Made by a program: the position numbers and the translations under genes. A stretch of DNA of 64,000 nucleotides from Paenibacillus flagellatus (GTDB lineage Bacteria; Bacillota; Bacilli; Paenibacillales; NBRC-103111), in assembly GCF_003217775.1 (NCBI RefSeq), contig NZ_QJVJ01000010.1, forward strand, positions 186,001-250,000, in the 5' to 3' direction. How positions within the stretch are numbered: position 1 is the stretch's first letter; the number at the start of each line of letters is the position of its first letter. Shown piece by piece: positions 1-8,387 of the stretch. The notes beneath the pieces are model-generated. The model was not told the DNA's origin. It ran no database searches and worked only from the letters and a program-made list of their open reading frames with translations.

Positions 1-5
1 CATCA

Positions 6-20
6 TGGAAACGCTTTCCA
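6..20. promoter_or_regulatory. cre-like / LacI-family operator
   Basis: TGGAAACGCTTTCCA is nearly a perfect 15-bp palindrome around a central CG. It matches the catabolite-responsive element pattern TGNAANCGNTNNCA at all fixed positions. It lies about 20 bases upstream of the presumed promoter of the heparinase-like gene, so CcpA or a local LacI-type regulator could act here. Only the DNA pattern is seen; the binding protein is inferred. Confidence 0.5.
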
Positions 21-38
21 CCGTTGCTATAGTAGACA

Positions 39-68
39 TTGTACAGACAGGTATCCCACTTGTATATA
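39..68 (+). promoter_or_regulatory. candidate sigma-A promoter of the heparinase-like gene
   Basis: A -35-like TTGTAC (39-44) and a -10-like TATATA (63-68) are separated by 18 bases, about 50 bases before the start codon at 121. The match is moderate. Confidence 0.35.
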
Positions 69-120
69 TCGTATTCCGTGATGTCGTCTGTGCCAAATTT
101 CGCAATGGGAAAGGAGCGTT

Positions 121-3100
121 ATGATGAATGTTCGAAAGCGAAGAAAGACGATCGGCCTGCTCGTCGTCGCCGGGTTGTTGGCGGGCCTGCTTCCTTCGGC
201 GGCATGGGCCGATCCGGCCTCGGACGAGCCCGCTGCGGCGATCGCGAACGGAGGGTTCGAGCAGGTCGCGGGCGGCAAGCCGGCCGGCTGGACCGGGCTG
301 AACCCGACGTCCGTCTACGAGTCGGTGTACGAGCCCGTACACGGCGGCGCTTACGCCGTGAAGCTGACGGACGGCAGCGCCCAAGCCGGCAACGGCGTCC
401 GCAGCAGCCGCGTCGCGGCTTCGCCGGGAAGCGTTTACAAGGCGTCGGCGTACGGCATGAACCCATCCGGCGGCTCGCAGCTGTATTTGGAGTTTTGGAA
501 CGCCGCCGACGCGCGGATCGGCGTCCAAATCGGAACGCTGCCGACCGGTCCGCAGTGGAAGCCGCTCGACGTCGTCGGGGAGGCTCCTCCGGGGACGGCA
601 TACGCCACGATGCTGTTGTACCAGCATCAGGGGAACGTGGGCGTCGCCTATTTCGACGACGCTTCCTTAACGGAACTTCCCCGGCAATTTCCGTATAACG
701 GCGGCTTCGAGGAAGTAGCCGGAGGCAAGCCGGCCGGCTGGTCGGCTTTGGGCGCGGGAGTCGCCTATTCCTCGGTAACGTCGAACGTGTACGAGGGCGC
801 CTACAGCGTAAGGATGGACGATCCGAGCGCCGACTCGGGGCCGGGCTTGCGCAGCGGGGCGATGCCGGTCGTGCCCGACCGGCTGTACCGGGCTTCCGTC
901 CGCTCCTACAACGAGTCCGGCTCGTCGCAGCTGTACATGGAGTTCTGGAACTCGGCGAACGTCCGCATCGAGACGAAAATCGCGACGAATTCCGCGGTCG
1001 GGTCGTGGAACCCGATCTCGATCGAAAGCTACGCGCCGGCGGGAGCGGCGTATGCGACGCTGCTGCTGTACCAGCATAAGGCGAACGTCGGCACCGCCTA
1101 CTTCGACGGGGCTTCGTTCGGGGAGGTGCCGCCCGAGCCGGTCCGGGAATTTCCGCTCGTGACGGCGAGCCATCCCCGGCTGTATTTCACGCCGGACGAT
1201 GTGCCCGCCCTGAAGGCGAGAGCGGCCGATACGGCGAGCGCCCCGTTCGGCTCGACCGGCAAGCAGCTTTGGGACGCGATCCGAAGCAACGCCGACCTGT
1301 ACATGACGGAGACGAGCTTCTCGCTGTCGTATTACGGCGGCAAAATCGTCACCTATCCGCTGCCGCCGGTGCAGCCGGGACCGATCCCGAACCCGCCGGG
1401 CTTCGACTCCCCGTATCCGTACTGGACCGCGATGTCGAAGGCGGTGCAGGACCGGCTCGAGGCGCTCAGCCTGGCGTACACGGTTACCGGCGACACCGCT
1501 TATGCCGACAAGGCGAGGCAATATTTGCTGTCCGTCGCCGGCTGGAACGCCTGGACCGATCCGACTTACCCGTGCGGCGGCTTTACGTGTCTCGATACGG
1601 CGCATTTGACGTTCGGGACGAGTATGGCGTTCGACCTGCTGTACGACCGGCTGACCGACCAGGAACGGACGCTCGTCATGAACGCGCTGGAGACGAAGGG
1701 CCTGCTTCCGCTTTATAAGGACGCCAGAAGCAAAATCGACCACAACATCCAGTCGCTGCGCGTATCCGCGCTCGGCAGCGGCGCCGCCGTCCTGCTCGGC
1801 CACAGTCCGAACGCGAACGCGTACTTGACGCGCGCGATGGATTACTACAGGTGGTATCTGGACGAGCGGATGTCGTCGGGCAAGCAGGAAGGGATGCTGT
1901 ACACGAGCTACGCGACCGACAACATGATCAAGGCGTTCGATCATATCGACCGCGTGACGGGCGTTCGCGAGCTGGCCGAGCATCCGTTTCTGAACGACTT
2001 CCTCGTCCGCTGGGCCGTCTATGCGCTGGCTCCGGGCGGCACGGGGTTGGCCAACTTCTCCGACGCCAGCGCGGCCAACTACTTCGGCTTGACGATGAAC
2101 GTCCTGAACGCCTGGCTGAGCAACGGGCAGGCAGGCTGGTACTTGAAAGAGACGAAATCGGCCGTAGGCGGCGTCGACGGGTTTCTGTACTTCCGCCCGG
2201 ACGCGGTCGTGACGCCTCCGGACGCGTGGCCGGCTTCGACCGCGCTGGACGAGAACGGATGGGCGCTGCTCCGCAGCGGGTGGGAGGACGACGATGTCCT
2301 GTTCGCCATGGTCGCGAACGGGTCGAATCTCGGCCACAACCATTACGACCAGAACAGCTTCCAAATCGCGACGAACCGGACGTGGATCGCCTCCGACCCG
2401 GGGTATCAAGATTACGTCGCGGGTCCGGTCAACGATTTCACGGTTCGGCTCGGCCACAGCACGATTCAAGTCGACGGCAAAGGACAAAGCCTGCTTGGCA
2501 ACGGTACGTTGACGAAAGGGCTGCTCGCCCCGACGTACGACTACGTGAAAGGCTCCGCCGCGGGCGCTTACGCCAACCCGAAGCTGACGAAGTTCGACCG
2601 GCACGTCGTTTATTTGAAGCCGGACACGTTCGTCCTGCTCGACGACCTTCAGGCGGATGCACCGCATGTGTACGACTGGGTGTTGTACAGCGGCGGACTG
2701 AAATCGTTCGAGATCGACGGGCAGCCGGCGGCGGCCGGCGTGACGACGCCCGGCAACGAGCTGTACTTGCAGGGAGGCGCGGCGGAGCTTGCGGCCAAGT
2801 TTTTGGGCGATTCGCCGCTTCCGATGACGGTCTCCCGCTACCCGGGCGCCGAATCGTACGGCTATTTCACGAAAGTCGGCAGCGGGGCCCCGACGGACGC
2901 GCACCGGTTCTTGACGGTGATGAAGACGCGGCCGTACGAGCTGAAAGGGCTGTACGACGAATCGACGCTGCTGCCCCTGACCGACAGCTCCGGCCGCGAG
3001 GCGAAGCTCGTCCAGGCGAACGGCAGTACGGTCATCTTCTACCGCGGCGCCGCGGCGGGCGACTACATGACGGTGACGGTCGACGTGCCGGAGACGGGAA

Positions 3101-4092
3101 CGTACGAGCTGCAAAGCCATTTCCTGCAATCCCCGCTGTACGGCATCGTGCAAGCGTTCGTGGACGGCCAGCCGGTCGGCGGCGCCTATGACGGCTACGC
3201 GCCGAACGTAACGGGTCCGGTCACGTTCGAGCACGGCGAAGTCGTCTTGACGGCCGGACCGCATACGATCCGCTACGAGGTGACGGGCAAAAACGCCCAG
3301 TCCGGCAACTATTTTATCGGCCTGGATGCGATCCGGCTGCTGACGGCCGGCGCCGGCGAGCCGGAGAAGCTGGCGGTGGAGGCCGAATACGCCGCCGGCA
3401 CGAACGGCGTCGGCGCGATCGTCGGTCGCGGCGACGGAAGCGGCGTTCGCGACGAGGTCGCCTTCCGGACCGGAGACGGAACGTACGCCGTCGGACGGGC
3501 GTCGGGCGACGCCGAGCAATCGGTCGTCAGCCTTGACGGCGGCGACGCCGTCGTCGGCTTCAAAATGACGCGCGGCACCGAGCTTCGTGCCGACGGCGCC
3601 GTGCTGCTGGCGGGCGGCTCGCCGTTCAGCGCCGCCTTCGACACGGACGCCGCCACGACGGATACGTACGGCGTCGTCGAGACGCCGGCCGCCCAGACGA
3701 TCGGCCTCCGTGCGCCGGCGGACGCGATCGTCGTCGTCGACGGGGCGCCTCTCGCTCCCGGCGCGTATACGGTCGACGCCGCGGCCGGCACGATCGGCAT
3801 CCCGCTGGACGCCGGCCGCCACGACGTACGCATCGTTTCCGCGTACGGTCGGGTCGAGGCGAGCGTCGGGGCGTGGGAAATCGGGGAGCCCGCCTCCGCG
3901 CAGCTGACGAACTTCGCGCGGCAGGCGGAGCATCAATGGAGCAAGGGGGCGGTCGACCGGGCCGTCTTCCATCTGGAAAAGCTGCTCGATCATTTGGATA
4001 CCCCGGCGATTCGCCGCTCCGTCCCGGAGCCGGCCATCGCGGAGCTGAAGGAAGCCGTCGGCGGCGTGTTGACCCTCCTTCGGCAGCTTTAA
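121..4092 (+). CDS. secreted heparinase II/III-family polysaccharide lyase with N-terminal carbohydrate-binding repeats
   Basis: The 1323-aa protein has a signal peptide (about 1-30). Two tandem beta-sandwich repeats follow (about 38-188 and 190-335), both beginning NGGFE and ending in YFD-type motifs like CBM4/9-type modules. An alpha-helical toroid spans about 350-700, and a heparinase II/III domain spans about 700-890 with the conserved GHNHYDQNSF motif (His739, His741). C-terminal beta modules lie near 970-1075, and a helical end (about 1255-1323) resembles a FIMAH domain. Heparinase II/III proteins cleave uronate-containing polysaccharides by beta-elimination; the substrate here is unknown. 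The start at 121 follows GGGAAAGGAG at 107-116. A terminator follows directly, so it is probably monocistronic. A cre-like site upstream suggests carbon-source control. Confidence 0.85.
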   Translation: MMNVRKRRKTIGLLVVAGLLAGLLPSAAWADPASDEPAAAIANGGFEQVAGGKPAGWTGLNPTSVYESVYEPVHGGAYAVKLTDGSAQAGNGVRSSRVAASPGSVYKASAYGMNPSGGSQLYLEFWNAADARIGVQIGTLPTGPQWKPLDVVGEAPPGTAYATMLLYQHQGNVGVAYFDDASLTELPRQFPYNGGFEEVAGGKPAGWSALGAGVAYSSVTSNVYEGAYSVRMDDPSADSGPGLRSGAMPVVPDRLYRASVRSYNESGSSQLYMEFWNSANVRIETKIATNSAVGSWNPISIESYAPAGAAYATLLLYQHKANVGTAYFDGASFGEVPPEPVREFPLVTASHPRLYFTPDDVPALKARAADTASAPFGSTGKQLWDAIRSNADLYMTETSFSLSYYGGKIVTYPLPPVQPGPIPNPPGFDSPYPYWTAMSKAVQDRLEALSLAYTVTGDTAYADKARQYLLSVAGWNAWTDPTYPCGGFTCLDTAHLTFGTSMAFDLLYDRLTDQERTLVMNALETKGLLPLYKDARSKIDHNIQSLRVSALGSGAAVLLGHSPNANAYLTRAMDYYRWYLDERMSSGKQEGMLYTSYATDNMIKAFDHIDRVTGVRELAEHPFLNDFLVRWAVYALAPGGTGLANFSDASAANYFGLTMNVLNAWLSNGQAGWYLKETKSAVGGVDGFLYFRPDAVVTPPDAWPASTALDENGWALLRSGWEDDDVLFAMVANGSNLGHNHYDQNSFQIATNRTWIASDPGYQDYVAGPVNDFTVRLGHSTIQVDGKGQSLLGNGTLTKGLLAPTYDYVKGSAAGAYANPKLTKFDRHVVYLKPDTFVLLDDLQADAPHVYDWVLYSGGLKSFEIDGQPAAAGVTTPGNELYLQGGAAELAAKFLGDSPLPMTVSRYPGAESYGYFTKVGSGAPTDAHRFLTVMKTRPYELKGLYDESTLLPLTDSSGREAKLVQANGSTVIFYRGAAAGDYMTVTVDVPETGTYELQSHFLQSPLYGIVQAFVDGQPVGGAYDGYAPNVTGPVTFEHGEVVLTAGPHTIRYEVTGKNAQSGNYFIGLDAIRLLTAGAGEPEKLAVEAEYAAGTNGVGAIVGRGDGSGVRDEVAFRTGDGTYAVGRASGDAEQSVVSLDGGDAVVGFKMTRGTELRADGAVLLAGGSPFSAAFDTDAATTDTYGVVETPAAQTIGLRAPADAIVVVDGAPLAPGAYTVDAAAGTIGIPLDAGRHDVRIVSAYGRVEASVGAWEIGEPASAQLTNFARQAEHQWSKGAVDRAVFHLEKLLDHLDTPAIRRSVPEPAIAELKEAVGGVLTLLRQL

Positions 4093-4102
4093 GGACATGG
4101 CG

Positions 4103-4130
4103 AAAGCCGGGCGTTCGCGCCCGGCTTTTT
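4103..4130 (+). terminator. intrinsic terminator of the heparinase-like gene
   Basis: AGCCGGGCG (4105-4113), loop TTCG and CGCCCGGCT (4118-4126) form a perfect 9-bp stem, followed by a T run. Confidence 0.9.
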
Positions 4131-4257
4131 GTGCATGCTCGTCTTCATCAAGCCTTAACGCGCGTTCAGCCGGCATTCCGCCTGCCGCGGCGAAGCCGCT
4201 GACCGAAGGTTCGTCGTTCTTCTTCGGCGGCCGGACGCCGCGGACGCTCGTCTGCGA

Positions 4258-4288
4258 AGAAAAACCCGTCGCATCGAATGCGGCGGGC
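4258..4288 (-). terminator. intrinsic terminator of the response-regulator gene
   Basis: Reading the minus strand, a 10-bp stem with one wobble pair (4278-4287 with 4265-4274) is followed by TTTTT. It lies just after the stop codon at 4297. Confidence 0.8.
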
Positions 4289-4296
4289 TCGGAGGT

Positions 4297-5019
4297 TTAC
4301 GGCACGGCCTCGATTTCCGACGGCGCGCCGTTGAATTTGTAGCCGCCGCCCCGCACCGTTACGATATAGGTCGGCTGCGCCGGATCGGGCTCGATTTTTT
4401 TGCGGATGTTGCTGATATGGACCATGACGGTCCGCGGATCGCCGATCGACGGCGATTCCCACACTTGCGTGAACAGCTGGTCGAGACTGAACACCCGGTT
4501 CGGATGCTGGGCGAGCAGCAGCAGCAGCTGGTACTCCTTCGCCGACAGCGGTACGGGCTCGCCTCTCAGCTTGACGGTGAAGCTTCTCGGCTCGATCGCG
4601 AGCTCCCCGTAACGAAGCGGCTCCTGGCCGTCCGACGACGGCTCGACGAGCATCCGGCTCCGCCGCAAATGCGCCTTCACGCGGGCGACCATCTCGCCCG
4701 GACTGAACGGCTTCGTAATATAATCGTCCCCCCCTACGCCCAAACCGAGTATTTTGTCCAAATCGTCGCTCTTGCAGCTTAAAAAGATGATCGGCGCCTT
4801 CGTCTTCTTCCGCAGCTCGAGGCACACCTCGAAGCCGTCCAAATCCGGCAGCTGAATGTCGAGAATGATCAGGTCCGGCTTCTGTTTCTCGACCATGTCG
4901 ATGGCGCCGTAGCCGTCGAGCGCCGTAATCGTCTGATATCCTTCCTTGGCCAAGTAGAGGCAGATGAGTTCGCCGATTTCCGTTTCGTCGTCCACAATCA
5001 ATATTTTTTCTCGTCGCAT
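4297..5019 (-). CDS. OmpR/PhoB-family response regulator (orphan)
   Basis: This 240-aa DNA-binding response regulator has a receiver domain at about 5-118, with acidic pocket DDE at 10-12 and phospho-acceptor Asp54 in LDIQLPDLDG. A winged-helix Trans_reg_C domain at about 140-235 ends in the usual TVRGGGYKF motif. The start is set at 5019 (MRREKILIVDDE) because AGGGGGGAG lies just upstream; a longer reading would add 32 non-conserved residues. No histidine kinase gene lies beside it, so its partner is unknown. It sits between the heparinase-like gene and fabH and has its own terminator. Confidence 0.9.
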   Translation of the reverse strand: MRREKILIVDDETEIGELICLYLAKEGYQTITALDGYGAIDMVEKQKPDLIILDIQLPDLDGFEVCLELRKKTKAPIIFLSCKSDDLDKILGLGVGGDDYITKPFSPGEMVARVKAHLRRSRMLVEPSSDGQEPLRYGELAIEPRSFTVKLRGEPVPLSAKEYQLLLLLAQHPNRVFSLDQLFTQVWESPSIGDPRTVMVHISNIRKKIEPDPAQPTYIVTVRGGGYKFNGAPSEIEAVP

Positions 5020-5068
5020 GGACTCCCCCCTGGTTTTCGTCCGACGATGCAAGCATGACTCTCTACTT

Positions 5069-5097
5069 ATTATACCTTTTTTTTGAAAGATTTCTAG
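5069..5097 (-). promoter_or_regulatory. candidate promoter of the orphan response regulator
   Basis: On the minus strand a perfect -10 TATAAT (5074-5069) lies about 50 bases upstream of the start codon. The region 17 bases further up (5097-5092) is only a weak -35. Confidence 0.4.
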
Positions 5098-5127
5098 GCG
5101 ATGTATGGCTCGCAAGGGACCGGCCGA

Positions 5128-6144
5128 CTACTGCAACGTCTCTTCCCGCAACGGCCAGCGGACGAGCAGTCCGGCATGGGTCAGCCCGCCGCCGAAGCCG
5201 TACAGCAGGACCGTCTGCCCCGGCTTGAGCTTCCCTTCCGAGGCCGCGTCGGAAAGGGCGAGCGGAATCGACGCCGCCGACGTGTTGCCGTACCGGACCA
5301 TGCTGACGAGCGTTTTGTCGACCGGGTAGCCGCTCTTCTCGCAAATCGACTCGACCATGCGCAGGTTGGCGCTGTGCGGCACGAACCAATCGACCGATTC
5401 CAGCGGCACGCCCGTTTCCGCGGCAAGCGCGCGCATGCCTTGCGGCACGGTTTGCACGGCCCACTTGTACACTTCCCGCCCGTTCTGCACGGCCATCTTC
5501 GTATCCTGGAGCGGCTTGCCTTGCCATTCGCTGCGGAAGCCGGTCCGGTACACGTGGATGCCGCCCGCGCCGTTCGACCCGAGGTGCGCCCCGAGGAAGA
5601 CGGGAGACGCTGCGCCGTTCTCGACAAGCGCCGCTCCGGCTCCGTCGCCGAACAGGATGCAGGTGCTCCGGTCCGTATAATCGGTGATGCGCGACATCTG
5701 GTCCGCGGCGACGACGAGCACTTTGCGGTGCAGCCCGGCGGTGACGAGTCCGTTCGCCATATGGAGCGCATAGGAGAATCCCGCGCAAGTGGCGTTCAGG
5801 TCGACCGCTCCGGCCGATGCGATGTCGAACCGCGCCTGAATTTGGCAGGCGACCGAAGGGAACGGGAAGTCCGGCGTATGCGTCGCGACCAGGATCAGGT
5901 CGGCGTCGTGCACGGTGACGGCATATCGGGCCATCATGTTCTCGATCGCGGCGAAACACAGGTCGCTTGTGTATTGGTCGGGGGCGGAAATGCGCCGTTC
6001 GCGGATGCCGGTCCGCTGCACGATCCATTCGTCGTTCGTCTCGACCATGCCGGCCAAGTCGTCGTTCGTCAGCACCTTCTCGGGGACATACGCTCCGATC
6101 GCCGTTATCGTCGCCAAGCTGCGGGTCGATTGCCGTTCGTTCAT
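5128..6144 (-). CDS. fabH: beta-ketoacyl-ACP synthase III (KAS III)
   Basis: FabH condenses acetyl- or branched acyl-CoA with malonyl-ACP to start fatty-acid synthesis in the cytoplasm. The 338-aa length fits the family. The catalytic triad is visible: Cys120 (NATCAGFSYA), His257 (FVPHSANLR) and Asn287 (RYGNTSA). The glycine-rich YGFGGGLTH motif is near the C-terminus. No fabF lies next to it, so it resembles the stand-alone fabHB arrangement of Bacillus more than the fabHA-fabF operon. The promoter carries a near-consensus FapR operator just downstream of the -10 box, so malonyl-CoA-responsive repression is expected. Confidence 0.95.
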   Translation of the reverse strand: MNERQSTRSLATITAIGAYVPEKVLTNDDLAGMVETNDEWIVQRTGIRERRISAPDQYTSDLCFAAIENMMARYAVTVHDADLILVATHTPDFPFPSVACQIQARFDIASAGAVDLNATCAGFSYALHMANGLVTAGLHRKVLVVAADQMSRITDYTDRSTCILFGDGAGAALVENGAASPVFLGAHLGSNGAGGIHVYRTGFRSEWQGKPLQDTKMAVQNGREVYKWAVQTVPQGMRALAAETGVPLESVDWFVPHSANLRMVESICEKSGYPVDKTLVSMVRYGNTSAASIPLALSDAASEGKLKPGQTVLLYGFGGGLTHAGLLVRWPLREETLQ

Positions 6145-6196
6145 CGGGAAAACCGCCTCTCCATTTAGGTGTAAAACTAAGTATTAGTATCAACTT

Positions 6197-6213
6197 TTAG
6201 TATCAGGTACTAA
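6197..6213. promoter_or_regulatory. FapR operator
   Basis: TTAGTATCAGGTACTAA is a 17-bp inverted repeat that fits the known FapR box (TTAGTA-N5-TACTAA). It begins 4 bases downstream of the -10 box of fabH, where a bound repressor would block initiation. A further half-site TTAGTAT lies at 6184-6190. FapR control of fabH genes is established in Bacillus; here it is inferred from the site. Confidence 0.85.
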
Positions 6214-6217
6214 ATCC

Positions 6218-6246
6218 AGCATAGCAGACGTTTCTTCGTTCGTCAA
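6218..6246 (-). promoter_or_regulatory. sigma-A promoter of fabH
   Basis: On the minus strand TTGACG (6246-6241) and TATGCT (6223-6218) are spaced by 17 bases. The transcription start would fall inside the FapR operator. Confidence 0.8.
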
Positions 6247-6485
6247 TGCGGCGACGGTCACGACGGAAACGAATTTTATTACCCCATTTACCGGCTATGA
6301 GCGGAAGCCTGACGCGGCTTGCGCAGGAAGAGGAGAGACGAAGCCGGAGCCGGTCCGCAGCGAGGGCGAGACGGACGTTCGGGCAGGCTCCCGGAAGAAT
6401 GGGCGAGCAAAAATAAGCCGTGCGAATAGCGCTTCATCCGTTATGGCATATTAGGGGTATCGCGCCGAAAATGGAGGAGTGCTAC
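6247..6485. other. gene-free stretch upstream of the CAP-domain gene
   Basis: No ORF with a ribosome-binding site, no hairpin with a T run and no convincing promoter is visible here beyond the fabH promoter edge. The last 20 bases hold the GGAGGAG ribosome-binding site of the next gene (6473-6479). Confidence 0.5.
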
Positions 6486-7304
6486 GTGAAAATGGCGATT
6501 CATCGCCGCTTCAAGAAATCGATCGTCATCGTCTTGGCTTTGGCCGTCTGCTTGTTCGGCTCGGCTCCGACAGCCGGCGCCTTCGGCAAGGGGGCGAAAG
6601 GTCCGGACGTTTATGCCGTGCAGGGGATGCTGAAGTCGCTGGGATATTTCGGCGGCATCATTACCGGATTTTACGGCCCGCAGACGGAGAGTGCGGTACG
6701 GCGGTTCCAGCAAAAGTACGGTCTTCCGGTAACGGGGGCCGTCGACGATAAGACGTTGGAATCGATTTTGTACGCTTACGCGAATATGAAAATTCCGCGT
6801 CGCGGCAGGCCCGCGCCGCCACCGACGCCCGCGCCCGCGCCTACTCCGGCACCGACGCCTACGCCTACGCCTGCGCCTACCCCGGCACCGACGCCGGAAC
6901 AGCCGGAGCCCGCTCCGGGCTTGAGCGCCGAAGAGCAGCAGATGATCGATCTCGTCAACGCGGCGCGGAGAGAAGCCGGTCTCGCCCCGCTGACCGCCGA
7001 CCCCAAACTGTCGGAGGTCGCCCGTCTCAAGAGCAAGGACATGGTCGAAAACAATTACTTCTCGCATCAATCGCCGACTTACGGCTCTCCGTTCGACATG
7101 ATGCGGAGGTTCGGCATCGACTATTCGTCCGCGGGCGAAAATATCGCCTGCAACCAGTCCGTCCAAGCGGCCCACGAGGCGCTCATGAATTCGCCGGGCC
7201 ATCGCGAGAACATTTTGAACGCCGGCTTCACCCATATCGGCGTCGGCATCGTCGACGGCGGTTCTTGCGGCAAAATGTTCACGCAGCAGTTTATCAAGAA
7301 ATAG
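6486..7304 (+). CDS. secreted CAP-domain (SCP/YkwD-like) protein with peptidoglycan-binding domain
   Basis: The signal peptide (about 1-32) is followed by a PG_binding_1 repeat (about 35-100, with GPDVYAVQGMLKSLGYF and TESAVRRFQQKYGL). A linker rich in Pro-Thr-Pro-Ala repeats (about 110-145) leads to a CAP domain of about 120 residues that carries FSHQSP, SAGENIA and SPGHRENIL motifs. Such proteins are exported and bind the wall or spore cortex; their biochemical activity is poorly known. The GTG start at 6486 is chosen because GGAGGAG ends 6 bases upstream; ATG at 6492 is possible. It is monocistronic with its own terminator. Confidence 0.85.
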   Translation: MKMAIHRRFKKSIVIVLALAVCLFGSAPTAGAFGKGAKGPDVYAVQGMLKSLGYFGGIITGFYGPQTESAVRRFQQKYGLPVTGAVDDKTLESILYAYANMKIPRRGRPAPPPTPAPAPTPAPTPTPTPAPTPAPTPEQPEPAPGLSAEEQQMIDLVNAARREAGLAPLTADPKLSEVARLKSKDMVENNYFSHQSPTYGSPFDMMRRFGIDYSSAGENIACNQSVQAAHEALMNSPGHRENILNAGFTHIGVGIVDGGSCGKMFTQQFIKK

Positions 7305-7307
7305 TGG

Positions 7308-7335
7308 AGGGAGCGGCCAGCCGCTCCCTTTCTCC
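7308..7335 (+). terminator. intrinsic terminator after the CAP-domain gene
   Basis: AGGGAGCGG (7308-7316), loop CCAG and CCGCTCCCT (7321-7329) form a 9-bp stem, followed by TTCTC. The T run is short. Confidence 0.75.
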
Positions 7336-7440
7336 CGTTCTCCCAGCGATTCGCTCCCGTCGGCAGGCATGAGCGCCGGAACGACCGCGCATCCTAACGG
7401 TGTTCGGCCATTCCCATACTGAAGACAGGAGCTGAGACGA

Positions 7441-8229
7441 TTGGCAGCGAAAACGATTCGACTGGCGGTTCTCGCTTCGCTCGTCGCCGTAACCGCGGCC
7501 GGCTGCACCAATGCCCGGCACGAATCCAGCGGTACAAATGACGGGGCGAAGACGAGCAATTACCGGCCGTACCAATACGGCACGGGGAATACGGACGACA
7601 TGCGGCTCGGTCTCGACCGCTACAGAGGGAACGATCCGGATTTGATCCGCGACGCCGACGATTTGCGCAGAGGCTTGAACCGCGATAACGGCGCTACCGG
7701 CTACGACCGGGACGGCGTCAACCGGTGGAGCGACTACCACGACCGGACGGGGGCGACCGGTACGGAAACGTACGGCGTCCACAACAACAGCACGGTCCAA
7801 TCCGCCCAAGATATCGCGAGCCAGCTGACGGCCGTCGATCCGGTGCAGACGGCGAACGTGCTCGTGACGAACAACAACGCGTACGTAGCCGTGTCGACCA
7901 AAGACGGACAGGATATCGAGAAGGGCGACGTCAAGACGAGAATCGCCGACCGGGTGCAGGCGCTGCGCCCCGATATCAAAAACGTGTACGTCTCCGCGAA
8001 CCCCGACTTCGTAGGGCGCGTCAACGGGTACGTCCAACAGCTGAACGCCGGCAAGCCGGTATCGGGATTTATCCATGAATTCAATACGATGGTGCAGCGG
8101 CTGTTCCCGGCTAACGCGTCCGGTTCGCGCATGAACACGTCCAACGCCGCCGACGGATTGACGACGAAAACGTCCGACGGAGCGGCCGCGGGCGGCCAAG
8201 GCGGAACGGCCGGCTCCGCTACGCCTTAA
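7441..8229 (+). CDS. YhcN/YlaJ-family sporulation lipoprotein
   Basis: This 262-aa protein has a lipoprotein-type leader (hydrophobic stretch, then TAAGC at about 18-22). A low-complexity polar region carries Asp/Arg/Asn/Tyr-rich sequence. A YhcN/YlaJ domain spans about 115-225 (IASQLTAVDPVQTANVLVTN, DIKNVYVSANPDFVGRVNGY). The family is linked to the spore inner membrane and germination or outgrowth. The TTG start at 7441 has AGGAG at 7427-7431. The C-terminal tail is Gly/Ala/Thr-rich and not conserved. It is flanked by terminators and thus monocistronic. Confidence 0.8.
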   Translation: MAAKTIRLAVLASLVAVTAAGCTNARHESSGTNDGAKTSNYRPYQYGTGNTDDMRLGLDRYRGNDPDLIRDADDLRRGLNRDNGATGYDRDGVNRWSDYHDRTGATGTETYGVHNNSTVQSAQDIASQLTAVDPVQTANVLVTNNNAYVAVSTKDGQDIEKGDVKTRIADRVQALRPDIKNVYVSANPDFVGRVNGYVQQLNAGKPVSGFIHEFNTMVQRLFPANASGSRMNTSNAADGLTTKTSDGAAAGGQGGTAGSATP

Positions 8230-8247
8230 CGCGGACGGCTGCGGTTC

Positions 8248-8287
8248 GAAGCCCCGATTCGATCTCCCGAATCGGGGCTTCTCTTTT
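8248..8287 (+). terminator. intrinsic terminator
   Basis: A perfect 14-bp stem (GAAGCCCCGATTCG at 8248-8261 with 8268-8281) is followed by TCTTTT. Confidence 0.9.
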
Positions 8288-8387
8288 GCGGCGCATGGAA
8301 GGATTTTCGAAACGGGGCTGGAATACGTAACAGCAAACGACGATCGATCGCCGCCTTCGGTCGAACGACGGATGGAGGGTGCCGCCG

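Noticed and set aside
667-4176. Very long open frame on the minus strand across the heparinase-like gene
   Set aside because: Arg/Val/Asp-rich with no domain, lies wholly over a well-supported gene; long antisense frames are expected in GC-rich coding DNA.
6830-6900. DNA repeat (CCTACGCCTACGCC-type) as a mobile or microsatellite element
   Set aside because: It encodes the Pro-Thr-Pro-Ala linker in frame between two domains and is ordinary linker sequence.
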